A stretch of 47,624 nucleotides of DNA from an uncultured Bacteroides sp. (GCA_945607605.1 CALYZE010000013.1:1-47624); one strand, 5' to 3'; shown: positions 17,511 to 26,518, counted from the first letter of the stretch. Notes: a model not told the origin generated them from the sequence alone. Numbers and translations are program-made.

Positions 17511-18920
17511 ATGGAACAAGTTTTCGGTTATATCATCGGTTTAGGAGCAGCGGTCATGATGCCAATAATCTTTACAATTTTGGGTCTTTGCATCGGCATC
17601 AAATTAAGTAAAGCATTAAAAAGCGGCTTACTGGTAGGCGTTGGTTTCGTAGGTTTATCAGTGGTAACAGCCTTGCTGACCAGCAGTCTCGGCCCTGCCC
17701 TCAGCCAAGTAGTAGAGATTTACGGCCTCCAATTAAAAGTATTTGATATGGGATGGCCTGCAGCTGCATCTGTAGCTTATAACACATCGGTAGGTGCGTT
17801 CATCATCCCGGTATGTTTAGGTGTAAATCTCCTTATGTTATTAACGAAAACAACTCGTACAGTCAATATCGACCTCTGGAATTACTGGCATTTTGCATTT
17901 ATCGGTGCAATCGTTTATTTTGCCAGCAGCAGTATTTTATGGGGTTTCTTTGCAGCTATCATCTGTTACATCATTACCTTAATTATGGCGGACTATACAG
18001 CTGACAAATTTCAAGGTTTCTACGATAAAATGGAAGGTATCTCTATTCCGCAGCCTTTCTGCGCAGGTTTCGTACCTTTTGCCATTGTCATCAACTGGCT
18101 ATTGGATAAAATTCCCGGATTCAACAAGCTGAATATTGATGCAGAAGGCATGAAGAACAAATTTGGTTTACTGGGTGAACCTCTGTTTTTAGGTATCCTC
18201 GTAGGATGTGGTATTGGCGCTTTGTCTTGTAAAAATGGGCAAGAATTGGTAGATAAAATTCCTTATATCTTAGGTTTAGGCATCAAGATGGGCGCTGTTA
18301 TGGAATTGATTCCACGTATCACTGCTTTATTTATAGAAGGATTAAAACCAATTTCCGATGCAACTCGCGAACTAATAGCGAAGAAATTCAAGGGTGCCGT
18401 AGGTTTGAACATCGGAATGAGTCCGGCGTTGGTTATCGGTCATCCGGCCACATTGGTTGTTTCATTGTTGCTAATACCGGTTACAATCTTACTGGCTGTT
18501 ATACTTCCGGGCAATCAATTCTTACCGTTGGCTTCTTTGGCAGGTATGTTCTATCTATTCCCCTTGGTATTACCCATCACGAAAGGAAACGTACTGAAGA
18601 CATTCATCATTGGTCTTGTTGTATTGGTTCTCGGTTTGTATTTCGTTACCGACTTGGCTCCTTACTTTACGCAAGCAGCCCACGACGTTTATGCCAAGAC
18701 AAAAGATGCAGCCGTAAATATCCCTGCCGGATTTGAAGGAGGTGCACTTGACTTTGCCTCCAGCCCTTTTGCATGGATTATCTTCCACTTTACTTATTCA
18801 TTTAAATATATCGGTTCTGCCATTTTGGTATTGATCACCTTATTCTTGATGATTCTGAATCGTCGTGCCATCATCAAACATCAGAAAGCCATCAAAGTAG
18901 CTGCAACCACAAAGGAATAA
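17511..18920 (+). CDS. Orphan galactitol-type PTS IIC-like permease
   Basis: A 469-residue polytopic membrane protein with the sequence style of the EIIC-GAT (GatC/SgcC) family: the N-terminal block MMPIIFTILGLCIGIKLSKALKSG without the initial residues, the AASVAYNTSVGAFIIPVCLGVNL segment near 85-107, and the ALVIGHPATLVVSLLLIPV block near 307-325. I count roughly ten to twelve hydrophobic helices. In enteric bacteria this subunit carries a polyol while IIA and IIB phosphorylate it. No IIA, IIB, HPr or enzyme I gene is nearby. Its place directly before kduI, in the uronate part of the locus, suggests a non-phosphorylating transporter for a uronate or ketodeoxyuronate. That function is inferred. 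Confidence 0.8.
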   Translation: MEQVFGYIIGLGAAVMMPIIFTILGLCIGIKLSKALKSGLLVGVGFVGLSVVTALLTSSLGPALSQVVEIYGLQLKVFDMGWPAAASVAYNTSVGAFIIPVCLGVNLLMLLTKTTRTVNIDLWNYWHFAFIGAIVYFASSSILWGFFAAIICYIITLIMADYTADKFQGFYDKMEGISIPQPFCAGFVPFAIVINWLLDKIPGFNKLNIDAEGMKNKFGLLGEPLFLGILVGCGIGALSCKNGQELVDKIPYILGLGIKMGAVMELIPRITALFIEGLKPISDATRELIAKKFKGAVGLNIGMSPALVIGHPATLVVSLLLIPVTILLAVILPGNQFLPLASLAGMFYLFPLVLPITKGNVLKTFIIGLVVLVLGLYFVTDLAPYFTQAAHDVYAKTKDAAVNIPAGFEGGALDFASSPFAWIIFHFTYSFKYIGSAILVLITLFLMILNRRAIIKHQKAIKVAATTKE

Positions 18921-18988
18921 AAACGATGTTTTACAAAGAACATCTTTCAATCAAAAATTGAATTTAATAATTTAATATTTCAAAGATT

Positions 18989-19945
18989 ATGAGAAAATTA
19001 ACAATTGCTTTTATGCTGGGAATCGCTGCTGTAGCGGCTAATGCCCAAGTAAATTACACAGTACAGACCGCTTGCCATCCGCAAGACGTGAAGCACTATG
19101 ACACGGAACGATTGCGTAGTTCTTTCATGATGGAGAAAGTAATGGCTCCTGACGAGATCAACGTAACTTATACCCTCTATGACCGCTTAGTGTACGGAGG
19201 TGCTATGCCTGTAAACAAAACTCTTAAGCTGGAAGTATTCCGCGAACTAGGTCCGGAAATCACTTATTTCCTGGAGCGTCGTGAGCTAGGTGTTATCAAT
19301 ACTGGCGGTGATGGTGTTGTTACTGTAGATGGCAAAGAATACCCCATGAAATTCAAAGAAGCACTTTATGTAGGCTGTGGTAATAAAGAGGTGACTTTCA
19401 AGAGTAACGATGCCTCTAAACCGGCCAAATTCTACATCAATTCAGCACCTGCTTACAAACAATTTGTAACTCAGCTGATTACTACGGATGCTAAACTTCA
19501 AAAGGCCAACCCTAAAAAATATGCTTTGGCTCAATCCGATCATTACGGAAAAATGGAAGACAGCAACGATCGTATCGTGAACCAGTTAATTGTGAAAGAT
19601 GTACTGGAAAAAGTAAAAGACGGTGGTACTAACCAGCTGCAAATGGGTCTTACTGAACTCGCAGCCGGCTCTGTATGGAATACAATGCCTGCTCACACCC
19701 ACACACGCCGCATGGAAGCTTATTACTATTTCAACGTATCAGAAGGCAATGCCATCTGTCACTTGATGGGTGAGCCACAAGAAGAACGTTTGGTATGGCT
19801 GCACAACGAACAAGCCATCACTTCTCCCGAATGGAGTATCCACGCTGCCGCAGGAACCAGCAACTATACCTTTATTTGGGGTATGGCCGGTGAAAACCTA
19901 AAATACAGTGATAAGGATGAGATCAAATACACTGAGATGAAATAA
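18989..19945 (+). CDS. kduI: KduI, 5-keto-4-deoxyuronate isomerase, with a signal peptide
   Basis: Converts 5-keto-4-deoxyuronate to 2,5-diketo-3-deoxygluconate in pectin catabolism. The cupin metal site is intact: His236 and His238 in [16 protein letters not shown], Glu243, and His285 in EWSIHAAAG, with the same spacing as the E. coli enzyme shifted by 40. The protein has 318 residues against about 278 in E. coli. The surplus is an N-terminal signal peptide ([20 protein letters not shown]) and an insert near 165-195. No other start codon lies between the signal peptide and the conserved core, so export appears built in. KduI is normally cytoplasmic, so this is unusual. It follows the IIC gene by 68 bp and is closed by a terminator. 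Confidence 0.93.
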   Translation: MRKLTIAFMLGIAAVAANAQVNYTVQTACHPQDVKHYDTERLRSSFMMEKVMAPDEINVTYTLYDRLVYGGAMPVNKTLKLEVFRELGPEITYFLERRELGVINTGGDGVVTVDGKEYPMKFKEALYVGCGNKEVTFKSNDASKPAKFYINSAPAYKQFVTQLITTDAKLQKANPKKYALAQSDHYGKMEDSNDRIVNQLIVKDVLEKVKDGGTNQLQMGLTELAAGSVWNTMPAHTHTRRMEAYYYFNVSEGNAICHLMGEPQEERLVWLHNEQAITSPEWSIHAAAGTSNYTFIWGMAGENLKYSDKDEIKYTEMK

Positions 19946-19963
19946 AGGAATTCTCAAGATCTA

Positions 19964-19999
19964 ATAGGCATGGGTTTAAAGTAACCCATGCCTATTTTT
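19964..19999 (+). terminator. Rho-independent terminator after kduI
   Basis: A 13-bp perfect stem (ATAGGCATGGGTT at 19964-19976 with AACCCATGCCTAT at 19983-19995) closes a 6-nt loop and is followed by a T run to 19999. It ends the IIC-kduI transcript. Confidence 0.85.
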
Positions 20000-20055
20000 A
20001 TCACTTTATACATTATTTCTACCAAATATTACACCTTTGTCTGATCGCAATACTG

Positions 20056-20063
20056 TATTTTTG
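20056..20063 (+). promoter_or_regulatory. Candidate -7 element for the ExuT-like transporter
   Basis: TATTTTTG matches the consensus 26 bp before the ATG at 20089. A TTTG at 20036-20039 precedes it by 16 bp, slightly short of the preferred 19-21 bp. With the kduI terminator upstream, the transporter gene is probably its own transcription unit. Confidence 0.5.
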
Positions 20064-20088
20064 CAATCAAAATAATTAATCTACTATC

Positions 20089-21633
20089 ATGAGTACATCC
20101 CAAAACACACTGGGCAAAATGACCAATTATCGTTGGACCATCTGCGCTATGTTATTTTTCGCAACGACAGTTAATTACCTTGACCGTCAAGTACTTTCCC
20201 TAACTTGGAAAGATTTCATCGCTCCCGAATTTCACTGGACCGATAACGACTACGGTACAATCACTTCTATTTTCTCTATTATTTATGCTTTCAGTATGTT
20301 ATTTGCCGGTCGTTTCATTGACTGGATGGGTACTAAAAAAGGATATTTATGGGCGATCGGTATCTGGTCACTTGGCGCTTGCCTCCATGCCGTTTGTGGT
20401 TACGCTACTGAGTTATGGGTAGGATTAGAGAGTTCAGACGCTCTGATAGCAGTAGAGGCCGGTTCTGCCATGGCATTGACCATCGCGACTATCAGCGTTT
20501 ACTTCTTTATTGCTGCCCGTTTTGTGTTAGCATTGGGTGAAGCGGGTAACTTCCCCGCAGCCATTAAAGTAACGGCAGAATATTTCCCTAAAAAAGACCG
20601 CGCATACGCCACCAGCATCTTCAATGCCGGTGCCACGGTTGGTGCACTTGCCGCTCCGATCACCATTCCTCTATTGGCCAGATATTTCAAGGAAATAGGT
20701 ATCGGTAATGGCTGGGAAATGGCATTCATTGTAATCGGTGCACTTGGGTTTATTTGGATGGGCATGTGGGTATTCCTCTACACAGAACCTCGCAAGAGCA
20801 AACATGTCAATCAAGCCGAATTAGACTACATCGAACAAGATAAACATGAAGAAGGTGGCAATGCCTCTCAAGAAGGAAAAGAAGAAAAGAAAATGGGCTT
20901 TCTGCAAAGCTTCTGCTACAAACAGACTTGGGCTTTCGCCTTCGGTAAGTTTATGACAGATGGTGTATGGTGGTTCTTCCTCTTCTGGACACCTGCTTAC
21001 ATCAGTGATGTATATGGCTTCTCTTCCGACAGTCCCACAGCCATGTTACTTATCTTCGTACTTTACGCAATTACCATGTTATCCATCTACGGTGGAAAAC
21101 TACCTACGATCATTATCAACAAAACCGGTATGAACCCGTATGCAGCACGTATGCGTGCTATGTTGATCTTTGCTTTCTTCCCTTTATTGGCACTATTTGC
21201 ACAGCCTTTGGGTACTTACTCCTATTGGTTCCCAGTTATCATCATCGGTATTGCCGGTGCTGCTCATCAATCTTGGTCTGCCAACATCTTCTCTACAGTA
21301 GGCGATATGTTTCCGAAGTCAGCTATTGCTACCATCACTGGTATTGGTGGTATGGCAGGTGGTGTAGGATCGTTCCTTATCAATAAAGGTTCCGGTATGC
21401 TGTTCACCTATGCAGCAGGTACCACAACAGCAGATGGCCAAGAGGTAGAAATGACTAAAGAGTTATTACAACAAGGAGCACAATTTGCGCGTCCTGCCAT
21501 GGAATTCATGGGATTCTCAGGAAAACCTGCGGGTTACTTTATCATCTTCTGCATCTGTGCAGTATCCTACTTAATAGGATGGGTGATCATGAAAGCATTA
21601 GTTCCGAAATACAAACCTATTATCTTGGATTGA
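20089..21633 (+). CDS. ExuT-like hexuronate MFS transporter
   Basis: A 514-residue inner-membrane major facilitator of the anion:cation symporter group, to which hexuronate (ExuT) and aldarate carriers belong. The signatures are NYLDRQVLSLTWKDF in the first helix region, RFIDWMGTKKGYLWAIGIWS around the 2-3 loop, and RFVLALGEAGNFPAAIKVTA in helix 4. About 25 extra residues lie between the presumed helices 3 and 4 compared with my recollection of E. coli ExuT. The central loop near 240-270 is long, charged and rich in Glu and Lys. In this setting it most likely imports galacturonate, glucuronate or their ketodeoxy derivatives. The exact substrate is inferred from neighbours. Confidence 0.85.
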   Translation: MSTSQNTLGKMTNYRWTICAMLFFATTVNYLDRQVLSLTWKDFIAPEFHWTDNDYGTITSIFSIIYAFSMLFAGRFIDWMGTKKGYLWAIGIWSLGACLHAVCGYATELWVGLESSDALIAVEAGSAMALTIATISVYFFIAARFVLALGEAGNFPAAIKVTAEYFPKKDRAYATSIFNAGATVGALAAPITIPLLARYFKEIGIGNGWEMAFIVIGALGFIWMGMWVFLYTEPRKSKHVNQAELDYIEQDKHEEGGNASQEGKEEKKMGFLQSFCYKQTWAFAFGKFMTDGVWWFFLFWTPAYISDVYGFSSDSPTAMLLIFVLYAITMLSIYGGKLPTIIINKTGMNPYAARMRAMLIFAFFPLLALFAQPLGTYSYWFPVIIIGIAGAAHQSWSANIFSTVGDMFPKSAIATITGIGGMAGGVGSFLINKGSGMLFTYAAGTTTADGQEVEMTKELLQQGAQFARPAMEFMGFSGKPAGYFIIFCICAVSYLIGWVIMKALVPKYKPIILD

Positions 21634-21656
21634 TAAAAGATCAATCTTTGAATAGT

Positions 21657-21692
21657 AAAGCGCAGGATAGTATATTCTGCGCTTTATTTTTT
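21657..21692 (+). terminator. Rho-independent terminator after the ExuT-like gene
   Basis: A 9-bp perfect stem (AAAGCGCAG at 21657-21665 with CTGCGCTTT at 21677-21685), an 11-nt loop and six T residues ending at 21692. It lies 23 bp after the stop codon. Confidence 0.85.
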
Positions 21693-21719
21693 AGAAGAAA
21701 AAAGAGGAGCAATCAGGAC

Positions 21720-21788
21720 AAAAAAAAGGGAAGTCTCACGACTTCCACAATTCTTCTAACCTTAAATCTAAATCTCTATGAAAAAAAC
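21720..21788 (-). ncRNA. Candidate small RNA of about 70 nt downstream of the helicase gene
   Basis: On the minus strand there is an exact -7 box (TATATTTG, at 21802-21795) and, about 50 nt further on, an intrinsic terminator: a 7-bp stem GGAAGTC/GACTTCC with a GTGA loop followed by C and eight T residues (21746-21720). The RNA between them would start near 21788 and is A/G-rich and unstructured before the hairpin. It has no ORF of note. Families of paralogous small RNAs are known in Bacteroides (for example FopS in B. thetaiotaomicron). I cannot tell whether this is one. It could instead be just the 3' end of the helicase transcript. Confidence 0.55.
21721..21746 (-). terminator. Terminator of the helicase operon and/or the small RNA
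   Basis: Read on the minus strand: stem GGAAGTC (21746-21740), loop GTGA, stem GACTTCC (21735-21729), then C and a run of T residues. It lies about 150 nt after the helicase stop codon at 21897. Confidence 0.8.
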
Positions 21789-21794
21789 GTTCGG

Positions 21795-21802
21795 CAAATA
21801 TA
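21795..21802 (-). promoter_or_regulatory. Candidate -7 element driving the small RNA
   Basis: TATATTTG on the minus strand is an exact match to TAnnTTTG and lies about 95 nt after the helicase stop codon, where no further coding sequence needs a promoter. I see no TTTG at -33. Confidence 0.5.
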
Positions 21803-21896
21803 ACACATTATCATATAGCATGTTATTAACAACTCTTAAAAAAGAGATTAAGCACACTTAATTTTCACTAAGAGAACAAGGGACAACAAATCCTAT

Positions 21897-24800
21897 TCAT
21901 TCTTTAGTCACTACAGATTCTAATAATTTAGCATAGATAGGATTGAGTTCCAACAACGGTTTCACTCCTGTCATAAACATTTGCTTGCGTGCTCGCGTAA
22001 GGGCTACATTCAACTTCCGGTCAATTAAGATTCCATGATCTTGCGTAAGATTGGCAAGAAACTTGAGTTGAGAAGCTCGGTTCACACAGAAAGAGTAAAT
22101 AATGACATCACGCTCACTTCCCTGAAAACGCTCCACTGTATCTACCAGTATCTCATTAAGTTCAGCAATGCCCAAAGCAGCAATTTCTTTCTTAATCAAA
22201 GCAACCTGACTGCGATAAGGAGTAATGATTCCCAGTGTCAAAGCAGGGTCAAATTCAGAGTTTGCAGCATACTGACGATAAACCAACTCAGTCAAACGAG
22301 CTGCAATCTGAGCTTCCGAGTGATTCATCTTGACAGATTGGGATAAGGTTTCAGGAACAGAAGGCAAAAAAGCAACACGTTGCGTCAGAAATTCAGCAAA
22401 TTCGTACTCCTCTACTTCAGAAGAAAGGCAAAGCACTCCCTGCTGATGCAGCAAACCCACCGGTTCCAATAACCCATCATAGAAAGCATGATTGGGAAAC
22501 GAAGCAACCTCCACATGCATGCGACCTTGGCGACATAACATATCGTAACAGCGATTAGTGATCTGTGATAAATGAGTGTCAGAAGATTGAAAATTTTGTC
22601 GGGAGATATTCCGATACAATCGTTCAAAAAGAGAATCTTTTAAATTATACAAACCAATAGCCCGTAAGGTCTCGTCGCACACCTCCGACTGTTCCGTAGA
22701 TTGCAAAACAACGGCAGGCAGTTGCTTGTGGTCGCCTATCAATATGAATTTATCAATGGCATTCGCACCGGTAGCATTTCGCGCACAGAGCAATCCCAAA
22801 AGCTGTGATTCCAGTATCTGAGTAGCCTCATCTATAATAGCCACATCGAAAGTTTTAAGCCGGAAAAACTCAGTTTTAGCAGACAATGTAGCGACCGTCC
22901 CCACAAAAACGCGACAACGCGCAATACGCTCCTGCACTTCTCGACGAGTAGTGCAATCTGCTAACACGTTCTCAATCAAACGCTCTCGATATGCTTCATC
23001 ACAGGACAACTCACTACCCATGCGAATAAAATCTATTTTAGGAGTAATAGCAGCAAGTGTCTTGCTGATTTCATCCACAGCACGATTGGTATAGGAGAGC
23101 AACAAAATTTGTTTTCCTTCCTGATCAAAAGCCTCCACCATGCTACGCAAGGCACGGGAAGTTTTGCCAGTACCCGGAGGCCCAATCAATAAGAAATAAT
23201 CTTTCGCTGCTCGGGCCTTCAACGTAATCCGTGCAAAATCATCCGAAGCAATCGCTATATGATCATCCAAAGAAGAATCAAATTCAGGCATGCGTTGCCC
23301 CAATAGTAAATCACGTCGGCTCTTTGTCGCAGCAAGAAATGCAGAAAGTCCCAAGTACATCCCACGAAAAGAAGTATCCATATAATCACGTTCTATAGCA
23401 TAACGGCTATCAGCAAGCAAGACTCCTGCATTTTGTTGGGTTGCACGGAGACGCATACAAACTTCATCATCGGATATACGTTCTATGTTCCCTTTAAAGA
23501 CCATTTTATGAGTCACATTATCGCTCTCTTTATTCCGTTCATAGAGCACCACAGCATCTCCTTGACGAAAGTTAGGAAGTACCTGATTTTCATCATCCCC
23601 CTCCCCTTTTCTTCGTTTTAACAACAAATAGGGTTTGTGTGGTTCTGCAGCATGATTCTCGCAGATCGTAAGATCATATAATATTTCACCGGCTTCACTC
23701 TTCTCCGTCAAGGTGGAAAGCCATAAAGCAGCCGCTCCTGTACGTCCTTCGTAGTCTATATCGCCTGATTTGGAAGTATAAAGTTCCTTCGTTATAAAAT
23801 TATAGAGAGTGTAGAAATAACTTTGCTCGATAAGAGATAGAGATTGAATAGACTGCGTCAAGGCGTGAATGGAAGGATAAAGAAAGCGGTTCCACAAAGT
23901 GTTATTCAGATGCCTTTCATTTAATGTATCCGGATGAATCTCTTGTAAACGCTCCGCTGTATATACGGGACTGTTTCTCAATTGTATACTGTATTCATTG
24001 GACACAATTCGATTGCGGACATCCATTACCCGCCTTAGCATGGCCCATGAAGGACGCGCCGGATACAACAACGGATAGCGAGTATAAAGCAGATACGATT
24101 TTACCCGTCTATGATCCATACCCATCGAATATTCCAGCACCGCTTGATACAACAACATTTGTACTTTGTTATTTTCCTTAGGTTCTACTTTGCCACGGAT
24201 CGTATATTCATCAGCCTTCCCGGATTTCATCTCTATAAACGAGGACATATCTCGTTGCATGTAATCCAAACGTCCCTGCAAACCTAATGCTTCACAAATA
24301 TAGGAAGGTTCCAACACAGCATCTGTCTTGTCCAGCTCATATCCTGCTGCCTGGAAAGTCTCTGACACCGTCTGTTGGATATGTTCAAAATGCCGTTTGC
24401 AGTCCGCAAAGAATTCGGCTTCTTTCTCTCTGTCTCTCAAATCGGCACAAGCTGCCAGTTCGATAGGATAAGAACGAAAAGCCTTCTTCATACAAGCCAG
24501 ATAGTCAGGTGGACTTTGGGAATGAATCCATTCATCCAGAAAAAGATTAGCTATGTTACCTAACAAAAGCGGACGGGTATTGTCCGGCGATTGTAGACGC
24601 GCTAGTATATAATTGGCAGGATGATGCCCATACTCTTTAAAACATTCTGCCAACGAACTGATATCTATCAGATAATCCGGTTCAAGGATGATAAAAGAAG
24701 GAGTCAATATACCTGTAGCATCCACAGCTACATCAAGCAGGTTGACTTGAGCATGACGCCACAATAATCGGCAAGTTTCTGTAAACTCATCGTTGATTTG

Positions 24801-25319
24801 AGGCACATTGTAACGAACGCGCAACGGTTCATTGACCAACGAGTCGACTGGCAATACATATAAAAAAGTATCATCAGAAGTTTGGAAACAGACACGCAGC
24901 CGCCGAATTCGTGTCTTTGCAGGGGGAGCCACCACATAAGTAGCATCTGCCTGAGGCAATAGTCTATAAAGTTCTGCCGGTATCTCCTCACCCGTAAGAC
25001 GTTTGATAAAAAAAGCCAATGTTTTGGCATCACGCAACAGCTTTTCCTTTGATGGTTCAGCCTGACGATTCAATAGCGCATTGGAAGTCAACCGGAAAGT
25101 GTGCAAACGATTTTGCTCAACGATGGAAAGACCCAATTTCGACGCTACAAAATTGATTCGCGCAGAAAGGTCGGTCATCTGCAGACTGCTGTCCACCATC
25201 TGTGTACGGCACAAATGTTCCAATAATTCTCGCATTTGACGGTATGCAACAATCAATGAGATCGTTCTCTCCTCACATATACCCCGCAATACATCAAAAT
25301 ATTCCTTTATTTCAATCAT
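21897..25319 (-). CDS. Dna2-like nuclease-helicase (RecB-type nuclease plus SF1B helicase)
   Basis: An 1140-residue DNA-processing protein. The first 340 residues are unfamiliar. A RecB-type nuclease core follows: Asp352 in LQGRLDYM, Glu363 and Lys365 in FIEMKSG, and the QxxxY motif (Gln387, Tyr391). An SF1B helicase of the Dna2/Upf1 type fills about 690-1140: GPPGTGKT (713-720), IIDEATQILE, LIGDHKQLPAVV, GIITPYRSQV, DTVERFQGSERDVIIYSF and LNVALTRARKQM. The cysteine triad that follows the nuclease motif in iron-sulphur Dna2 enzymes is missing, though one Cys precedes it (Cys342). The start codon overlaps the tatC stop (ATGA), implying coupled translation. A role in DNA end processing or replication is likely from the family. 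Confidence 0.85.
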   Translation of the reverse strand: MIEIKEYFDVLRGICEERTISLIVAYRQMRELLEHLCRTQMVDSSLQMTDLSARINFVASKLGLSIVEQNRLHTFRLTSNALLNRQAEPSKEKLLRDAKTLAFFIKRLTGEEIPAELYRLLPQADATYVVAPPAKTRIRRLRVCFQTSDDTFLYVLPVDSLVNEPLRVRYNVPQINDEFTETCRLLWRHAQVNLLDVAVDATGILTPSFIILEPDYLIDISSLAECFKEYGHHPANYILARLQSPDNTRPLLLGNIANLFLDEWIHSQSPPDYLACMKKAFRSYPIELAACADLRDREKEAEFFADCKRHFEHIQQTVSETFQAAGYELDKTDAVLEPSYICEALGLQGRLDYMQRDMSSFIEMKSGKADEYTIRGKVEPKENNKVQMLLYQAVLEYSMGMDHRRVKSYLLYTRYPLLYPARPSWAMLRRVMDVRNRIVSNEYSIQLRNSPVYTAERLQEIHPDTLNERHLNNTLWNRFLYPSIHALTQSIQSLSLIEQSYFYTLYNFITKELYTSKSGDIDYEGRTGAAALWLSTLTEKSEAGEILYDLTICENHAAEPHKPYLLLKRRKGEGDDENQVLPNFRQGDAVVLYERNKESDNVTHKMVFKGNIERISDDEVCMRLRATQQNAGVLLADSRYAIERDYMDTSFRGMYLGLSAFLAATKSRRDLLLGQRMPEFDSSLDDHIAIASDDFARITLKARAAKDYFLLIGPPGTGKTSRALRSMVEAFDQEGKQILLLSYTNRAVDEISKTLAAITPKIDFIRMGSELSCDEAYRERLIENVLADCTTRREVQERIARCRVFVGTVATLSAKTEFFRLKTFDVAIIDEATQILESQLLGLLCARNATGANAIDKFILIGDHKQLPAVVLQSTEQSEVCDETLRAIGLYNLKDSLFERLYRNISRQNFQSSDTHLSQITNRCYDMLCRQGRMHVEVASFPNHAFYDGLLEPVGLLHQQGVLCLSSEVEEYEFAEFLTQRVAFLPSVPETLSQSVKMNHSEAQIAARLTELVYRQYAANSEFDPALTLGIITPYRSQVALIKKEIAALGIAELNEILVDTVERFQGSERDVIIYSFCVNRASQLKFLANLTQDHGILIDRKLNVALTRARKQMFMTGVKPLLELNPIYAKLLESVVTKE

Positions 25320-26131
25320 TCCTCCGCTTCCTTTTCATCATCGGTTTCTTTCTTATCCTTTATCATCAAGATACTCAACTCGTAGAGCAGATAAAGAGGA
25401 ACGGCCACGACTGTCAAAGTAAATGGATCACCGGTCGGTGTAATAATAGCAGCAACAATAATAATGATAACAATAGCGTAGCGACGATATTTACGCAAGA
25501 AAGACTTGTGTACCAATCCCAACAAAGAGAGCAACCAAGTGACCAACGGTAATTCAAAAGCTAAGCCCATGCAAAGCACCAACATCATAAAGTTATCTAT
25601 ATATGAATTCAAAGATATCTGATTCTCGACAGCTGCACTCAATTGATACGTAGAAAGGAAACGTAACGTAAGCGGGTAAACCATGAAATAGCCTAACAGT
25701 ACACCGATAAAAAACATTACTGTACCAATACCCAACGCTTTCTTTACCCCTTTACGTTCTTTGGGATAGAGAGCCGGACTCACAAATCGCCAGATTTCAT
25801 AAAAAAGATAAGGGGCAGCCGTTACAACAGACATCCAAAAAGCCGTGGACATGTGAATAAAGAATGGGGCAGCCAGATTGATGTTTATCAGTTTTACATG
25901 AAACTCTTGTGTGAAGAATTCATCCTTCAAATCAAGTTCTTGTCCTACCCACCGCAATAAATCATAGAAAATAAAATCATCATGGCAAGGAGCCAACACT
26001 ACATTATCAAACAGATAAGGCATTGCAATGAAGTAACCTACCGCCAACACGAACCACACCCCAAGAATACGAAAAAGCACCCGGCGTAATTCATCTAAAT
26101 GATCCCAGAAAGAAAGTTCTTTTTCAGCCAT
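25316..26131 (-). CDS. tatC: TatC, core of the twin-arginine translocase
   Basis: A 271-residue inner-membrane protein with six predicted helices that recognises twin-arginine signal peptides and, with TatA, exports folded proteins. The N-terminal SFWDHLDELRRVLFRI is the family signature. Further blocks are PYLFYEIWRFVSPALYPKER in the first cytoplasmic loop and the FELPLVTWLL segment. The loop between helices 1 and 2 is longer than in E. coli, as is usual in Bacteroidetes. The C-terminal tail is acidic. The gene starts 12 bp after tatA. No tatB is present; a single TatA-type protein often does both jobs outside proteobacteria. Confidence 0.96.
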   Translation of the reverse strand: MAEKELSFWDHLDELRRVLFRILGVWFVLAVGYFIAMPYLFDNVVLAPCHDDFIFYDLLRWVGQELDLKDEFFTQEFHVKLININLAAPFFIHMSTAFWMSVVTAAPYLFYEIWRFVSPALYPKERKGVKKALGIGTVMFFIGVLLGYFMVYPLTLRFLSTYQLSAAVENQISLNSYIDNFMMLVLCMGLAFELPLVTWLLSLLGLVHKSFLRKYRRYAIVIIIIVAAIITPTGDPFTLTVVAVPLYLLYELSILMIKDKKETDDEKEAEE

Positions 26132-26143
26132 TCATCCACCAAC

Positions 26144-26368
26144 TTATTTAGAGTCATCAGCCGGATTGTCCAAATCTTCTTTAGCCTTATTAATTTCATC
26201 TTTGGCTTCGTTCACTCCATCTTTGAAGCTCTTCACACCTTTTCCCAATCCCCGCATCAATTCAGGAATCTTCTTACCACCAAACAATAACAGAATAACC
26301 AGTGCTATGATAATCCATTCAGAACCACTGGGCAGGAAGCCTAATAAAAGTAAGTTTGTCATAGTCAT
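26144..26368 (-). CDS. tatA: TatA/E-family twin-arginine translocase subunit
   Basis: A 74-residue protein with one membrane helix (about residues 15-30), the conserved hinge [20 protein letters not shown] at 29-48, an amphipathic helix and an acidic tail. TatA subunits oligomerise to form the export pore with TatC, encoded next to it. Met1 (26368) and Met3 (26362) are both possible starts. The MurF-Alr gene ends 150 bp upstream, and a -7 element lies between them. Confidence 0.94.
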   Translation of the reverse strand: MTMTNLLLLGFLPSGSEWIIIALVILLLFGGKKIPELMRGLGKGVKSFKDGVNEAKDEINKAKEDLDNPADDSK

Positions 26369-26385
26369 TTCGAATTAATTTATTG

Positions 26386-26393
26386 CAAAGATA
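26386..26393 (-). promoter_or_regulatory. Candidate -7 element for the tatA-tatC-helicase operon
   Basis: TATCTTTG on the minus strand matches the consensus 17 bp before the tatA start codon, giving a very short leader. A TTTG 11 bp further upstream is closer than the usual -33 distance. Confidence 0.5.
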
Positions 26394-26518
26394 TAGATAA
26401 ATACCAAATATTAATTATCAGAACTTAATTATTCAAGTTGTGCAAGTCACTTATCAAACCAAAGTACACTTGTGAAGTTTAAATGTAAAGTTCAAAATCA
26501 AAAAAGAAAAAGTACTGA

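Noticed and set aside
17511..18920. Reading the IIC gene as part of a complete galactitol PTS
   Set aside because: No IIA, IIB, HPr or enzyme I gene is in the window and all neighbours belong to uronate metabolism.
21778..21861. 27-codon plus-strand ORF starting MKKTFGKYN
   Set aside because: It lies antisense to the small RNA candidate and its promoter, has no plus-strand promoter, and its A-rich start is explained by the minus-strand T-rich leader.
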